64,000 bases of DNA from Mycolicibacterium peregrinum. GTDB lineage: Bacteria; Actinomycetota; Actinomycetes; Mycobacteriales; Mycobacteriaceae. The notes beneath the pieces were generated by a model, which had not been told where the DNA came from, searched no databases, and was given only the letters and a program-made list of their open reading frames with translations. This document shows, piece by piece, positions 31,741 to 39,033 of this stretch. Every line of letters begins with the position of its first letter. The first letter of the stretch is position 1. Made by a program: the position numbers and the translations under genes. The stretch is taken from contig NZ_LZSO01000008.1 of the NCBI RefSeq assembly GCF_001665785.1, forward strand, positions 1 through 64,000, read 5' to 3'.

Positions 31741-32966
31741 TGGCCTGCCCCGGTCACGATCATCAGCGGAATGGCCGCCAGCGAGGCCGCCACGATTATC
31801 ACCAGGTACACGGACCCGAACATGTTGAGCAACCTTCCGTTCGTCTTGTCACCCATGTATTCCGGATCGTTGGCCACGATGAGGATGGGCAGGTAGGTCA
31901 GGGGGAGTGCGATAGCCGAGAACACCACCGAGTATTCGGTGACCAAGACCGGGTCGACGCCGGTGAACAGGACCGCAGCGCCGACGACGATGCTCACGAA
32001 CATCACCACGTGGAAGCGGGATGCCTCGGCCGGACGGCGGAACTTGCCCCATGGCCACCCCAAGAACTGCGCCAGCGTATAGCCACTGGACAGTGTGGTC
32101 TCAAGGGCCGCACCGAATGTGGCCGCCACGATGCCGATGATCGCGAACGCCAGGGCCAGCTTGCCCCCCGCCTCGACGACGGGCATCACCACCTGAGACA
32201 GCGACGTCACCTCGATCTGGTTCGGCAGCAGCACCAGCGTCGCGCACGCGGCGATGGCCACCGAAAGGATGCCGCCGAGCGGGAATCCGACCAGGACATT
32301 GAGGCGTGAGACCCCGAGATCCTTTGTCTTCCAATGCTCTTCTACGGCACCGGAGGAGAAGAAAAACACCTCGTACGGTGTCATCGCGGCGCCGAACAGT
32401 GCGATGGCGTAGTACCAGTACGTCGCGGTCGATTCAGATTCGGGAATCACCGGTTGCGCGATCTGATGGGCGAGCTCGCCCCAATGCGGTTGCAGGGCAA
32501 AGACGGCGACGGCGAACACGATCAGACACAGCCCCGCCAGACCCGCGGTGTTCTCCATGACCGAGAACTTGACCCGCCAGACCACCAGCCACACGGCCAC
32601 GGCTGCCACCGGTATCCACAGCATCCGCCCGACGTCGGTGGCAAGTTGCAGGGCCAGTGCCACACCACCGATCTCCGCGGTCAGCGTCATCAGGTTGATC
32701 AGAAACGAGGCGCTCAGGTTGGCCGCGGCGGTACGCGGGCCCAGGCGTTCCCGGATGATCTCGAACGTGGCTCGCCCGCTGACCGCTGCGACCCGGCCCG
32801 CCATCTGGGCGAACAAACAGATGCCGACGACGCCCACCAGCACGACCCACACGAGCGCGAGACCGAACCGCGAACCGACCACGGCGTTGGTCACCAGGTC
32901 GCCAATGTCGAGGAACCCGCCGATCGCGGTCAGGATCCCCAGCGCTACCGCGAAGAATTTCTTCAT
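31737..32966 (-). CDS. NRAMP-like divalent-metal transporter with atypical metal site
   Basis: A 409-residue protein with about eleven hydrophobic helices and an NRAMP-like layout. The TM1 motif, DPGN in true Mn/Fe transporters, reads DIGDL here, and the TM6 site, normally MPH, reads MTPYEVFF. NRAMP relatives lacking DPGN/MPH transport other ions such as magnesium or aluminium (known for NRMT and plant Nrat proteins), so manganese or iron transport should not be assumed. It lies in the SigF-type operon between a membrane-anchored protein (ATGA overlap) and two PRC-barrel proteins. Confidence 0.78.
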   Translation of the reverse strand: MKKFFAVALGILTAIGGFLDIGDLVTNAVVGSRFGLALVWVVLVGVVGICLFAQMAGRVAAVSGRATFEIIRERLGPRTAAANLSASFLINLMTLTAEIGGVALALQLATDVGRMLWIPVAAVAVWLVVWRVKFSVMENTAGLAGLCLIVFAVAVFALQPHWGELAHQIAQPVIPESESTATYWYYAIALFGAAMTPYEVFFFSSGAVEEHWKTKDLGVSRLNVLVGFPLGGILSVAIAACATLVLLPNQIEVTSLSQVVMPVVEAGGKLALAFAIIGIVAATFGAALETTLSSGYTLAQFLGWPWGKFRRPAEASRFHVVMFVSIVVGAAVLFTGVDPVLVTEYSVVFSAIALPLTYLPILIVANDPEYMGDKTNGRLLNMFGSVYLVIIVAASLAAIPLMIVTGAGQ

Positions 32967-33439
32967 CAGCGGTACCCGGTTTCCAGTGCATCGGCCGATT
33001 GCAGCAGCTGCGTGCGCAGCATCGACAACTCTGGTTCGGTGGCGATCTCGCGGACCCGCGCCGATGCGGTGTTGAGGTGGCCGATCATCGACGTCATGGC
33101 TTCGGTGAGTATTCGCTGGCGGTCGAGATCGGCCGGATTGTCGGCCTTGAGGTCGGCAATTCCCTTGTAGGCCTTGACGATCTCGTCGCGCGCATCGGAT
33201 ATCTGGACGCTCACCAGTTGCGGTGTGGACCGGTCACGTGTCCTGAGGTCGAGCGCGTAGGCGCCGCTGCGGGCGGCGGCCACCGACTCTTCCATCGCCT
33301 GGGCGAGCTGCCCTGACATGCCGTCACGGTTGGCCGGACAGCGGGTGAGCAGCAGCCCCAGGGAGATCAGCAGCAGGACGGCAAGGAGCGCCACCCGGAT
33401 TCGTCGCGGTTTGTCTTCGGGGTCGCCTTCGCCGGCCAT
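32966..33439 (-). CDS. Membrane-anchored helical protein of unknown function
   Basis: A 157-residue protein. A short charged N-terminus precedes one membrane helix (about residues 16-32, VALLAVLLLISLGLLL), and the rest is predicted helical, with repeated Leu/Ala heptad-like spacing (residues about 85-150). It could form a coiled coil outside the membrane. No family is recognised. Its stop overlaps the start of the NRAMP-like gene (ATGA), suggesting an accessory subunit. It is the second gene of the SigF-type operon. Confidence 0.7.
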   Translation of the reverse strand: MAGEGDPEDKPRRIRVALLAVLLLISLGLLLTRCPANRDGMSGQLAQAMEESVAAARSGAYALDLRTRDRSTPQLVSVQISDARDEIVKAYKGIADLKADNPADLDRQRILTEAMTSMIGHLNTASARVREIATEPELSMLRTQLLQSADALETGYR

Positions 33440-33451
33440 GACGCCCTACCC

Positions 33452-33667
33452 TCACCCGGGCAGCGTCTCGCCGTCTTCGTGGTCGAACTCGTCGTCGCCG
33501 GTGACCACCTCACGTTGTTCCTGCCAGTCGGGTTCCGTCGCCTCCAGCGGCGGGCTGTCCACATCGGATACCGGGGCTTCGGCGTCGGGCATCGCGTCGA
33601 TTTGCTCGCGTTGCTGCTCGAGCGCATCGGCAACCGGCACCTCGTCGGGCACGTCTTCGCGGGTCAT
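33452..33667 (-). CDS. Small acidic stress protein, first gene of a SigF-type operon
   Basis: A 71-residue protein very rich in Asp and Glu (MTREDVPDEVPVADALEQQ... and a DDEFDHEDGE tail), probably disordered. No family is recognised. The start is set at 33667: the SigF-type -10 box lies at 33682-33677, so the upstream ATG at 33691 falls inside the promoter spacer and cannot be in the mRNA. Nine bases separate the -10 from the start, predicting a leaderless message. It is the first gene of an operon with the next four minus-strand genes. Confidence 0.68.
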   Translation of the reverse strand: MTREDVPDEVPVADALEQQREQIDAMPDAEAPVSDVDSPPLEATEPDWQEQREVVTGDDEFDHEDGETLPG

Positions 33668-33676
33668 GCGGCCCGA

Positions 33677-33701
33677 ATACCCCGTGGCCATTTGATCAAA
33701 C
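33677..33701 (-). promoter_or_regulatory. SigF-type promoter for the five-gene PRC/NRAMP operon
   Basis: On the minus strand: GTTT (33701-33698), 15 bases, GGGTAT (33682-33677); both boxes are exact. It is directly upstream of the ATG at 33667. Confidence 0.78.
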
Positions 33702-33715
33702 GCTCCGGGTGTCCG

Positions 33716-34747
33716 TCATGACCGGCGGGCCACCTTTCGGATCAACCGGGCTGTACTGCGATCCAGGATCTCCTGGCGTCTGTCGCTGTTCCGCGTGCGG
33801 GTAGCGCGGCGGAATCCGGCGGCGATGGTCAATCCGTCCCGATATGCGTCCACCACCCGCGGGTCGACGTAGGCGCTGCGGGCGACCGCGGGAGTATTGC
33901 CCAGAGCGTCGGCGACTTCGCGCATCACAGCGGATTCGACGCGTTTGATCACCTTGTCGTCGACCGGCGGATCCGCGTCGACGAACGCCTCGGCCGCCAG
34001 GACTGTGCCATGCCACGTCCGCAGATCCTTCACGGTGTACTCGTCACCGACCATCTCTTTGAAGCGCACATTGAGGTCCTCGGCGTGGACCTCGATCCAC
34101 TCCGACGAGTTGCGGTATGCGAGTAAGCGATCGCCATTGCCGCGGGCGCGCTGCAGCGACCGGACCGCACGTACCACCGCTGGTTCTTCCACCACCAGCG
34201 TGCGACGCACGCCGCTCTTGGCCGGATAGTCGAATCCGACCGCATCCGGCCGCAGCGTGATGTGTTCGCGCAGCAGCGTCGCGATGCCGAACGAATTGTT
34301 CTCCTCGGCGTACTGGTCCCCACCGGCCCGGAAGTACCCGAGGTCGAGCAGACGAAGGCCCAGCGCCAGCACGCGATCGCGGGTCAGCCCGCGCTGACGC
34401 AGATCACCCGCGATGCCGGTGCGCCAGTCGGTCAGCCCGGCCGAGAGCTCAAGAACCCGGTCGAACTTCTCCTCGCTGCGGTCCTGCTGCCATTGGGAGT
34501 GGTAGAGGTATTGTCGCCGTCCCGCGACGTCGGTGCCGACGGCCTGGATGTGTCCGTTGGGATGGGGACTTATCCAGACTTTCTTCCACGCCGGCGGAAT
34601 GACCAGATCCTCGATGCGCTCCAGGGTTGCCGGATCGGTGACGGCAGCACCGTCGTCGTCCCGGTAACCGAAGCCACGTCCGCGGTGTACCCGGCGAAGC
34701 CCCGGACCACCGACGACGCTGCGACGCAACCTCATCGGGTTCGACAC
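33716..34747 (-). CDS. Type IB DNA topoisomerase (poxvirus-like)
   Basis: A 343-residue bacterial topoisomerase IB. The N-terminal domain has the family sequence IPPAWKKVWISPHPNGHIQAVGTDVAGRRQY, named here to locate residues about 50-80. The catalytic domain carries KDLRTWHGT and VARSAYVDPRVVDAY with the probable nucleophilic Tyr. These enzymes relax supercoils through a 3'-phosphotyrosine link. The start is a GTG at 34747, or an ATG at 34735. It is divergent from the rsbW-like gene, whose SigF-type promoter begins five bases beyond its start; I see no SigF-type boxes for the topoisomerase strand itself. Confidence 0.88.
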   Translation of the reverse strand: MSNPMRLRRSVVGGPGLRRVHRGRGFGYRDDDGAAVTDPATLERIEDLVIPPAWKKVWISPHPNGHIQAVGTDVAGRRQYLYHSQWQQDRSEEKFDRVLELSAGLTDWRTGIAGDLRQRGLTRDRVLALGLRLLDLGYFRAGGDQYAEENNSFGIATLLREHITLRPDAVGFDYPAKSGVRRTLVVEEPAVVRAVRSLQRARGNGDRLLAYRNSSEWIEVHAEDLNVRFKEMVGDEYTVKDLRTWHGTVLAAEAFVDADPPVDDKVIKRVESAVMREVADALGNTPAVARSAYVDPRVVDAYRDGLTIAAGFRRATRTRNSDRRQEILDRSTARLIRKVARRS

Positions 34748-34751
34748 TCTG

Positions 34752-34778
34752 GTTTAGGGACCGGATGGCGGCGGGTAC
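34752..34778 (+). promoter_or_regulatory. SigF-type promoter for the RsbW-like gene
   Basis: GTTT at 34752-34755, 17 bases, GGGTAC at 34773-34778. The ATG at 34788 is nine bases after the -10, predicting a leaderless message. Confidence 0.7.
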
Positions 34779-34787
34779 GCGACATGT

Positions 34788-35303
34788 ATGTCATCGTCTG
34801 ACTCGGTACCAGGGCCTCGGCTCACTGTGCTGCACGGTCGGCGAATACCCCACCGGGGATCCGGCCACACGGCCGGATCCCGCGCCGTTGAACTCCGGGT
34901 ACCCGCCCGAGCGGACTCGCTGGCCATGGTGAGAACCATGACAGGCTGCCTGGCCGACCATGAAGACCTTGGCAGCGACGCCGCGGACGATCTGGCATTG
35001 GCGGTTGACGAAGCGTGTACGGTGCTGATCGGCATCGCCGCTCCAGGGGCTTCTCTGGTGCTGGTTGAAGACCCCCGCCTACACGAACTCAACGTCCGCG
35101 TGTCGACGGACTGTGACGGCGTCGACAGCGTCCCTGGCCGTGCGGTCTTGGGCGGCTTCAGCCGACGGGTACTGGAGGCGCTCACCGACCGCGTGGAGAC
35201 CTTCGTCGACGACGCCGATTTCGAGCGCACCGGCAACCCCAAGCCGACGTTGGGCATCTCGCTGACCATCCGGCGGCACGGGGCCCCAGCGCGACGTCAG
35301 TGA
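34788..35303 (+). CDS. RsbW-like anti-sigma kinase family protein (second copy)
   Basis: A 171-residue HATPase_c-like protein with an RsbW-type N-box region (DLALAVDEACTVLIGIA) and a C-terminal GISLTIRR strand. It has an extra N-terminal 30 residues compared with RsbW at 40786. In M. smegmatis a second RsbW-like protein is encoded beside rsfA and has been studied as a SigF-circuit component (recalled, not checked). It is preceded by a SigF-type promoter, so it could provide feedback. Its 3' end overlaps the convergent rsfA-like gene by seven bases. Confidence 0.8.
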   Translation: MSSSDSVPGPRLTVLHGRRIPHRGSGHTAGSRAVELRVPARADSLAMVRTMTGCLADHEDLGSDAADDLALAVDEACTVLIGIAAPGASLVLVEDPRLHELNVRVSTDCDGVDSVPGRAVLGGFSRRVLEALTDRVETFVDDADFERTGNPKPTLGISLTIRRHGAPARRQ

Positions 35304-35725
35304 TGCACGTTCACCAACTGCAGCTGCCGCGGCTGATCGCGCAGCATCGACAGGGCGGACGGTAGGTCGTTGGAGACCGGCAGAGCGCAGGCCGGATCGC
35401 AGATTCCCAGGACCCGAGAAACGGCGGTGCTGGGAATCAACACCCAGTCGATGCCCTCGCAGGCACACCGCACGTTGAGGGTGTGTAGGCAGGCGAAGCA
35501 ACCTGCGCCGAAGAACTCGACTGCGCTCAAGTCCAGGACCAGCTGTCCGCGCGGCCTGCTGTTGCGGGTTCCGCATTCGATCAGCTCGGTGGCGTTCGAT
35601 GCGTCCAACTCGCCTTGAACGCTGATCACTGAAGTCGCCGGCCACAGCCATTGGGCATAGAATTTCGCGCGGCTGTGGTCGGTGGAAGACGGTTTCGCCG
35701 GCTTCACGGATTTGATGGTGGACAT
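35297..35725 (-). CDS. rsfA: STAS-domain anti-anti-sigma factor, RsfA-like, cysteine-rich
   Basis: A 142-residue STAS protein. The STAS core runs from VISVQGELDASNATEL to the end. The site of the phosphorylated Ser in SpoIIAA/RsbV (DSSG) reads GAGC here, so classical phosphorylation is not possible. Seven Cys are present (ECG, GAGCFAC, VRCACEG, ICDPAC). M. tuberculosis RsfA is redox-controlled through a disulfide, and the same is plausible here. It overlaps the RsbW-like gene tail-to-tail. Its upstream region shares an identical 21-base element with the second STAS gene (41940). Confidence 0.82.
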   Translation of the reverse strand: MSTIKSVKPAKPSSTDHSRAKFYAQWLWPATSVISVQGELDASNATELIECGTRNSRPRGQLVLDLSAVEFFGAGCFACLHTLNVRCACEGIDWVLIPSTAVSRVLGICDPACALPVSNDLPSALSMLRDQPRQLQLVNVHH

Positions 35726-35836
35726 CGTGACTCCCTCAGTAGTAACACTGTGGTCACGTCACTCTTCAGGCTCTGTGGGCTCAAAACCCCTGAATGCAGG
35801 GAGTTTCACGACCCTGCACCCGATGACGATTCCGGG

Positions 35837-35857
35837 GCGGCTGTGAACTCAACCTGT
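35837..35857. repeat. 21-bp element upstream of the rsfA-like gene, copy 1
   Basis: The 21 bases at 35837-35857 (beginning GCGGCTGTGAAC) are identical to 42460-42480. Each copy lies about 100-130 bases upstream of a STAS gene transcribed on the minus strand. Weaker similarity continues outward (TGACG on one side, CTACACGCCG versus CTACGCCG on the other). The region 35726-35899 holds no gene. Confidence 0.7.
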
Positions 35858-35899
35858 GTCGAACTCTACACGCCGTCGTGGCTGGGAACAACGGACCCG

Positions 35900-36526
35900 T
35901 CAGAGCCGGCCGAGCAGGGTTCCCGCGCCGGGGCCTGTAAGTTCTTCGGCGGCTTGTCTGCGGCCCGTCATGGCCAGTAGCAGTGCCTCGCCGGAGCCGG
36001 AGACTTCTGGGCCGACGCCATGTTCCCATTCGATGTCATTGGCCCGCAACCGGAGTCCTCTGATCCGCCGTCCTGCCCCCAGCCGCGGGTTACCCGGTAC
36101 CAAGGGCAGGATTCGTTGCATGCGCTGCACGGGAACGACTCTGGGACGGCCGAGTGCGCGACGGATGTCCTGGTGATGGATGGTGCCGTCGACCAGGCCG
36201 ATCATGCCGCCGAATCCGGCGGTCAGGCCCTGCGGCCGCAGATGTCGATTGAGAAACGCGAGCAGTTCGTCGGTGGACATCGCCGCGTACTCGGCGACTC
36301 CGACCTCGTTGGCGCGCAGGATCCTTCCCTTGGCGAAGCGTTTGAGCAGCCCTGCGAGGTTCAGTTCCTCGTAACTGATGATGTGTGCGACAACGTCTTT
36401 CACAGTCCACCCGGCGCACAGTGACTCGGTGCGCCATTCTTCGGGCGTCAGGGTGGCCAGGAACTGGGCGAGGTCGGTTCGCTCGACGCAGGCCAGGTCC
36501 ATGAGCGACGGTTCGTCGATGCTCAT
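35900..36526 (-). CDS. Mycothiol-dependent maleylpyruvate isomerase-like (MDMPI/DinB) protein
   Basis: A 208-residue protein of the DinB/MDMPI four-helix family. Seen: the opening FLATLTPEEWRTESLCAGWTVKDVVAHI with the metal His, and HHQDIRRALG with two more candidate metal-ligand His. In actinobacteria these proteins use mycothiol. The start at 36526 overlaps the SRPBCC stop as ATGA; the longer open frame upstream lies over that gene. It is the third gene of the ArsR-SRPBCC-MDMPI operon. The substrate is unknown. Confidence 0.82.
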   Translation of the reverse strand: MSIDEPSLMDLACVERTDLAQFLATLTPEEWRTESLCAGWTVKDVVAHIISYEELNLAGLLKRFAKGRILRANEVGVAEYAAMSTDELLAFLNRHLRPQGLTAGFGGMIGLVDGTIHHQDIRRALGRPRVVPVQRMQRILPLVPGNPRLGAGRRIRGLRLRANDIEWEHGVGPEVSGSGEALLLAMTGRRQAAEELTGPGAGTLLGRL

Positions 36527-37011
36527 CGTGATGGCTCCTGGGTGATCACCTCGCGGAAGCGCGCGAGGTACAGCGGCCATCCGGCGTCGCCGCCGACCCC
36601 GCCGGCCACCGCCTGCCAGCCGTCGCCGTGGCGCTCGAGATGCCGGTGCTCCAACTCGACCCGAGTTCGATCGCCGCCTTCGGCGATGAACCGGACTTCC
36701 ACCTCGCTTGTGCGATCCGGGTCGGATTCGATGCGCCACATCGGTCCGATGTCCCAGGAAAAGACGACGCGGGTGGGTGGTTCGTAGACCAGGACGCGCG
36801 CCCACTCGCATCGACTGCCGTCCGTCCCGATGTCGTAGATCTTGCCGCCGACGCGGGGTTCGAAGACGGTCTGCGCGATCGGAACCGAGAGCAGATTGTG
36901 TTCGCGGGGCTTGATCGCATCGAATCGATCGACGAACAGTGCGAACGCCCGTTCCACTGCCGCGCCGACGACGACACTCTTGCGGATGGGCTCGACCTCT
37001 GCGGGTGTCAC
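36523..37011 (-). CDS. SRPBCC (AHSA1-like) domain protein
   Basis: A 162-residue START/SRPBCC-fold protein: SVVVGAAVERAFALFVDRFDAIKP, a GGKIYDIGTDG turn, VVFSWDIGP and a C-terminal helix GGVGGDAGWPLYLARFREVI. Proteins of this type bind hydrophobic ligands in a deep pocket. The GTG at 37011 overlaps the ArsR stop (GTGA). ArsR-SRPBCC gene pairs are common in actinobacteria; the ligand is unknown. Confidence 0.85.
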   Translation of the reverse strand: MTPAEVEPIRKSVVVGAAVERAFALFVDRFDAIKPREHNLLSVPIAQTVFEPRVGGKIYDIGTDGSRCEWARVLVYEPPTRVVFSWDIGPMWRIESDPDRTSEVEVRFIAEGGDRTRVELEHRHLERHGDGWQAVAGGVGGDAGWPLYLARFREVITQEPSR

Positions 37012-37328
37012 TTCGACTCTCCCTCCTGCTCGACGATGTTCTGGTAGGCGTCCAGCGCCTGCCCCCAGAAGGCGTCCAATTCGGCGCGCAGGGCCGCGAC
37101 GCCCTCGGGATTGACGTGGTACAGACGCCGGGTCCCGACGGCTCGATCGGCCACCAGCCCAGCGCATTTCAGAACCTTCAGATGCTGCGAGACCGCCGGC
37201 CGGCTGACCGGGAGGTCGCGGGCCAATTCACCCACCGCCATGGGGCCCGAAGCCAACCTTCTGACGATGGCCCGCCGGGTGCCATCAGCCAGTGCGGCCC
37301 ACGGATCTGCCATTGGGTAAGTCGTCAC
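37008..37328 (-). CDS. ArsR family winged-helix regulator
   Basis: A 106-residue regulator with an ArsR core: PWAALADGTRRAIVRRLASGPMAVGELARDLPVSRPAVSQHLKVLKCAGLVADR. No CxCxxC-type metal site is visible, so the signal is probably not a metal. The start is a GTG at 37328 or the ATG at 37313, which fits the common MADPW beginning. A palindrome (37334-37350) immediately upstream is a likely autoregulatory operator. It is the first gene of the three-gene operon. Confidence 0.88.
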   Translation of the reverse strand: MTTYPMADPWAALADGTRRAIVRRLASGPMAVGELARDLPVSRPAVSQHLKVLKCAGLVADRAVGTRRLYHVNPEGVAALRAELDAFWGQALDAYQNIVEQEGESK

Positions 37329-37333
37329 GAACC

Positions 37334-37350
37334 GTAAGCTTACGCTTACC
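37334..37350. promoter_or_regulatory. Candidate ArsR operator
   Basis: GTAAGCTTAC is a perfect 10-bp palindrome (37334-37343), followed by an overlapping GCTTACC repeat. It lies 5-22 bases upstream of the ArsR start, where an ArsR autorepressor would bind. Confidence 0.55.
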
Positions 37351-37392
37351 TATAGGTGGAGTCGACCTTTGTATATGCCTGGTTTGGCCCAA

Positions 37393-37418
37393 GTTTGACC
37401 CACGCGTCAGCGGGGTAC
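37393..37418 (+). promoter_or_regulatory. SigF-type promoter for the small-membrane-protein operon
   Basis: GTTT at 37393-37396, 16 bases, GGGTAC at 37413-37418. The ATG at 37429 is ten bases after the -10, predicting a leaderless message. Confidence 0.75.
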
Positions 37419-37428
37419 TTCGCATGTC

Positions 37429-37662
37429 ATGAGACTTGGTGGATTGTTTGGAACACTCGTGCTCATCTGGCTGATCATCGGTGTGGTGGCAGCCTGGCAG
37501 CGCGATTATTTCCATGGTGGATCAACGAACTGCGCGACTGCGGGTGCTATAGCGCTCACGGTCATCGCCGGTCCGCTCAACTACGCGGGCGTCAATCCGA
37601 AGGTGGACGAATGCCGTTTGCCGCAACCCAGCGCGATGGCCTCCATCGCCGCCGTGAATTGA
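37429..37662 (+). CDS. Small membrane protein under SigF-type promoter
   Basis: A 77-residue protein with two hydrophobic segments (LFGTLVLIWLIIGVVAAW, about residues 6-23, and AGAIALTVIAG, about 38-48). Two Cys (NCAT and DECR) lie outside the first helix and could form a disulfide. No family is recognised with certainty; similar actinobacterial proteins occur in SigF/SigB regulons. The ATG lies ten bases after a SigF-type -10 box. It is followed after seven bases by a 51-residue membrane protein. Confidence 0.72.
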   Translation: MRLGGLFGTLVLIWLIIGVVAAWQRDYFHGGSTNCATAGAIALTVIAGPLNYAGVNPKVDECRLPQPSAMASIAAVN

Positions 37663-37669
37663 GGTCGTC

Positions 37670-37825
37670 ATGATTCTGCTCGGAGCAATTCTGCTCATCC
37701 TCGGCCTGATCTTCAACATCTACCTGCTCTGGGTGGTCGGTGTGATCCTGCTGGTCATCGGCGGCGTGTTCTGGCTGCTCGGGGCCATCGGACGGCCGGT
37801 TGCCGGGCGGCGAAGCTGGTATTGA
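37670..37825 (+). CDS. 51-residue membrane protein (DUF6131-like)
   Basis: A very short protein, MILLGAILLILGLIFNIYLL then WVVGVILLVIGGVFWLLG, forming two membrane helices with a turn, ending GRPVAGRRSWY. The pattern is recognised as the DUF6131-type small membrane proteins common in actinobacteria. It follows the 77-residue protein by seven bases and is followed by the Rho-N-type gene after 16 bases, so it belongs to the same SigF-type operon. The function is unknown. Confidence 0.7.
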   Translation: MILLGAILLILGLIFNIYLLWVVGVILLVIGGVFWLLGAIGRPVAGRRSWY

Positions 37826-37841
37826 GAAAGGGAGGCGCACG

Positions 37842-38099
37842 ATGCCGAATCCGTCGATCAAGGACGAGAAGCTCTACGAGGAGCTGCGAGACGAGGGCAA
37901 CTCGAAGGAGAAGGCGGCGCGGATCTCCAACGCCGCTGCCGCCAAGGGTCGTTCGAGTGTCGGACGCGCCGGCGGCGAGTCCGGTTCCTATGACGACTGG
38001 ACGGTCGATCACCTCCGTAAGCGAGCCAAAGAGCTTGGTATCAAGGGATATTCCGACAAGAACAAGCGCGAGCTGGTCGGGATGCTCCGCAATCACTGA
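37842..38099 (+). CDS. Rho-N/SAP-like domain small protein
   Basis: An 85-residue charged protein. The N-terminus (NPSIKDEKLYEELRDEGNSKEKAARISNAAA) resembles the DUF7218-type start, and the C-terminal 40 residues (DDWTVDHLRKRAKELGIKGYSDKNKRELVGMLRNH, named to locate the domain) form a Rho-termination-factor N-terminal or SAP-like helix-turn-helix that binds nucleic acid in other proteins. The ATG at 37842 follows GGGAGGCGCA. It is the last gene of the operon, followed by a terminator. A role in nucleic-acid binding under stress is inferred. Confidence 0.8.
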   Translation: MPNPSIKDEKLYEELRDEGNSKEKAARISNAAAAKGRSSVGRAGGESGSYDDWTVDHLRKRAKELGIKGYSDKNKRELVGMLRNH

Positions 38100-38120
38100 C
38101 CTGACCCGCAGCGGCACGAC

Positions 38121-38149
38121 CCGACCCCGACGCCATCCGTCGGGGTCGG
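38121..38149 (+). terminator. Terminator hairpin after the Rho-N-type gene
   Basis: CCGACCCCGACG pairs perfectly with CGTCGGGGTCGG across a five-base loop (CCATC), 22 bases after the stop codon. It ends the operon starting at 37393. Confidence 0.75.
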
Positions 38150-38212
38150 CTCGTTCGCGCAGTGAGAGGGGCTCTGGGGCCGCCGGAGCTCCGGCAGCAG
38201 GCGATCATGCCG

Positions 38213-38239
38213 GTTTTGTCGCCAAGGTCGCCCGGGAGA
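38213..38239 (+). promoter_or_regulatory. Weak SigF-type promoter candidate for the second usfY
   Basis: GTTT at 38213-38216, 17 bases, GGGAGA at 38234-38239; the -10 box differs from consensus at two or more positions. The usfY-like ATG is 61 bases downstream. Confidence 0.35.
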
Positions 38240-38300
38240 TCTACCGTGGAAGGCAGCCCATGTACGGCAGGTGGGGCGAGAAATGGCGGAAGGAGCAGCC

Positions 38301-38609
38301 ATGCATGGCCCAAAAGATCCAGTTGACCACTCCCGGACAACCCGGCCGCATGCCGGCGAGTCGATGAAGGACAACGTGATCATGCCCGCGCTGGTACTGA
38401 TCCTCGTGGGGTTGGTGCTGTTCGTCGGCACTCTGGCGGCGTTCGCCACCGGCCATTCCGATGTCGGCCTGATGGTGGGTACGTTGTCTGCCGCCGGATT
38501 CGTCATCGGATCGATGTGGCTGGCACTCGAGCACATGCGTGTGCGTCGCATCGAGGATCGCTGGTACACCGACCATCCCGGCGTGATGAGGCAGCGGCCC
38601 AGCAGCTGA
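38301..38609 (+). CDS. UsfY-like stress membrane protein, copy 2
   Basis: A 102-residue paralog of the protein at 28162 with the same layout: DPVDHSRTTRPHAGESMKDN, two membrane helices and an RRIEDRWYTDHPGVMRQ tail. The ATG at 38301 follows AAGGAGCAGCC. Bases 38335-38368 are identical to 28196-28229, much more than expected from drift in the rest of the gene. It is flanked by two terminators, so it is probably a single-gene unit. Confidence 0.8.
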   Translation: MHGPKDPVDHSRTTRPHAGESMKDNVIMPALVLILVGLVLFVGTLAAFATGHSDVGLMVGTLSAAGFVIGSMWLALEHMRVRRIEDRWYTDHPGVMRQRPSS

Positions 38610-38624
38610 GCCCTGCGAACGAGC

Positions 38625-38649
38625 GACCCGGCCGCCGTGCGGCCGGGTC
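38625..38649. terminator. Terminator hairpin between usfY copy 2 and the convergent membrane gene
   Basis: GACCCGGCCGC pairs perfectly with GCGGCCGGGTC around a three-base loop (CGT). It lies 16 bases after the usfY stop and 24 bases beyond the stop of the convergent gene, so it can serve both. Confidence 0.8.
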
Positions 38650-38672
38650 CCTGTCTTGCGACGCGGTGTGGG

Positions 38673-39017
38673 TCAGAAAGTGAGTGCAAGTACCGCGAAG
38701 TCGATTGCCAGCAGTGCCAATCCGAACAGCGGGACCAGAACGCCGTAGCGCAGCCGTGCGGTGAAGATCGATACGGCGATCGTGACCACGGGGACCACCG
38801 GCGCGCCGTAGAACAGAATTCCGAACCAGAATTCGCCGGGGCCCTTGTTCGCGCACGCGTCGCTGGTGCACCCGGCCATCCCCATCACCGCGCCCATGCC
38901 GTACAGGAACACCGCGATGGCCGCCGGCACCGTCAACAGGGCCAGCACCCATGTCGTCGAGATCCGAAGTCGGCGATTGCCCGTGTCCTGTGTCTGCACA
39001 GTCTGTGATTCGGTCAT
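38673..39017 (-). CDS. Small multi-pass membrane protein
   Basis: A 114-residue protein with three hydrophobic segments (about residues 20-48, 63-88 and 92-113) and a CTSDAC pair of Cys in the first external loop. The N-terminal 18 residues are polar (MTESQTVQTQDTG). No family is recognised. The start at 39017 is chosen because upstream in-frame extension would pass through the divergent SigF-type promoter. It is divergent from the F420-dependent oxidoreductase gene. Confidence 0.65.
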   Translation of the reverse strand: MTESQTVQTQDTGNRRLRISTTWVLALLTVPAAIAVFLYGMGAVMGMAGCTSDACANKGPGEFWFGILFYGAPVVPVVTIAVSIFTARLRYGVLVPLFGLALLAIDFAVLALTF

Positions 39018-39033
39018 GGGCTCCGCATACCCA

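Noticed and set aside
39027-39032. ATACCC on the plus strand as a minus-strand SigF -10 for the small membrane gene at 38673
   Set aside because: No GTTT at 15-17 bases on the minus strand; the nearest similar sequence is eight bases away.
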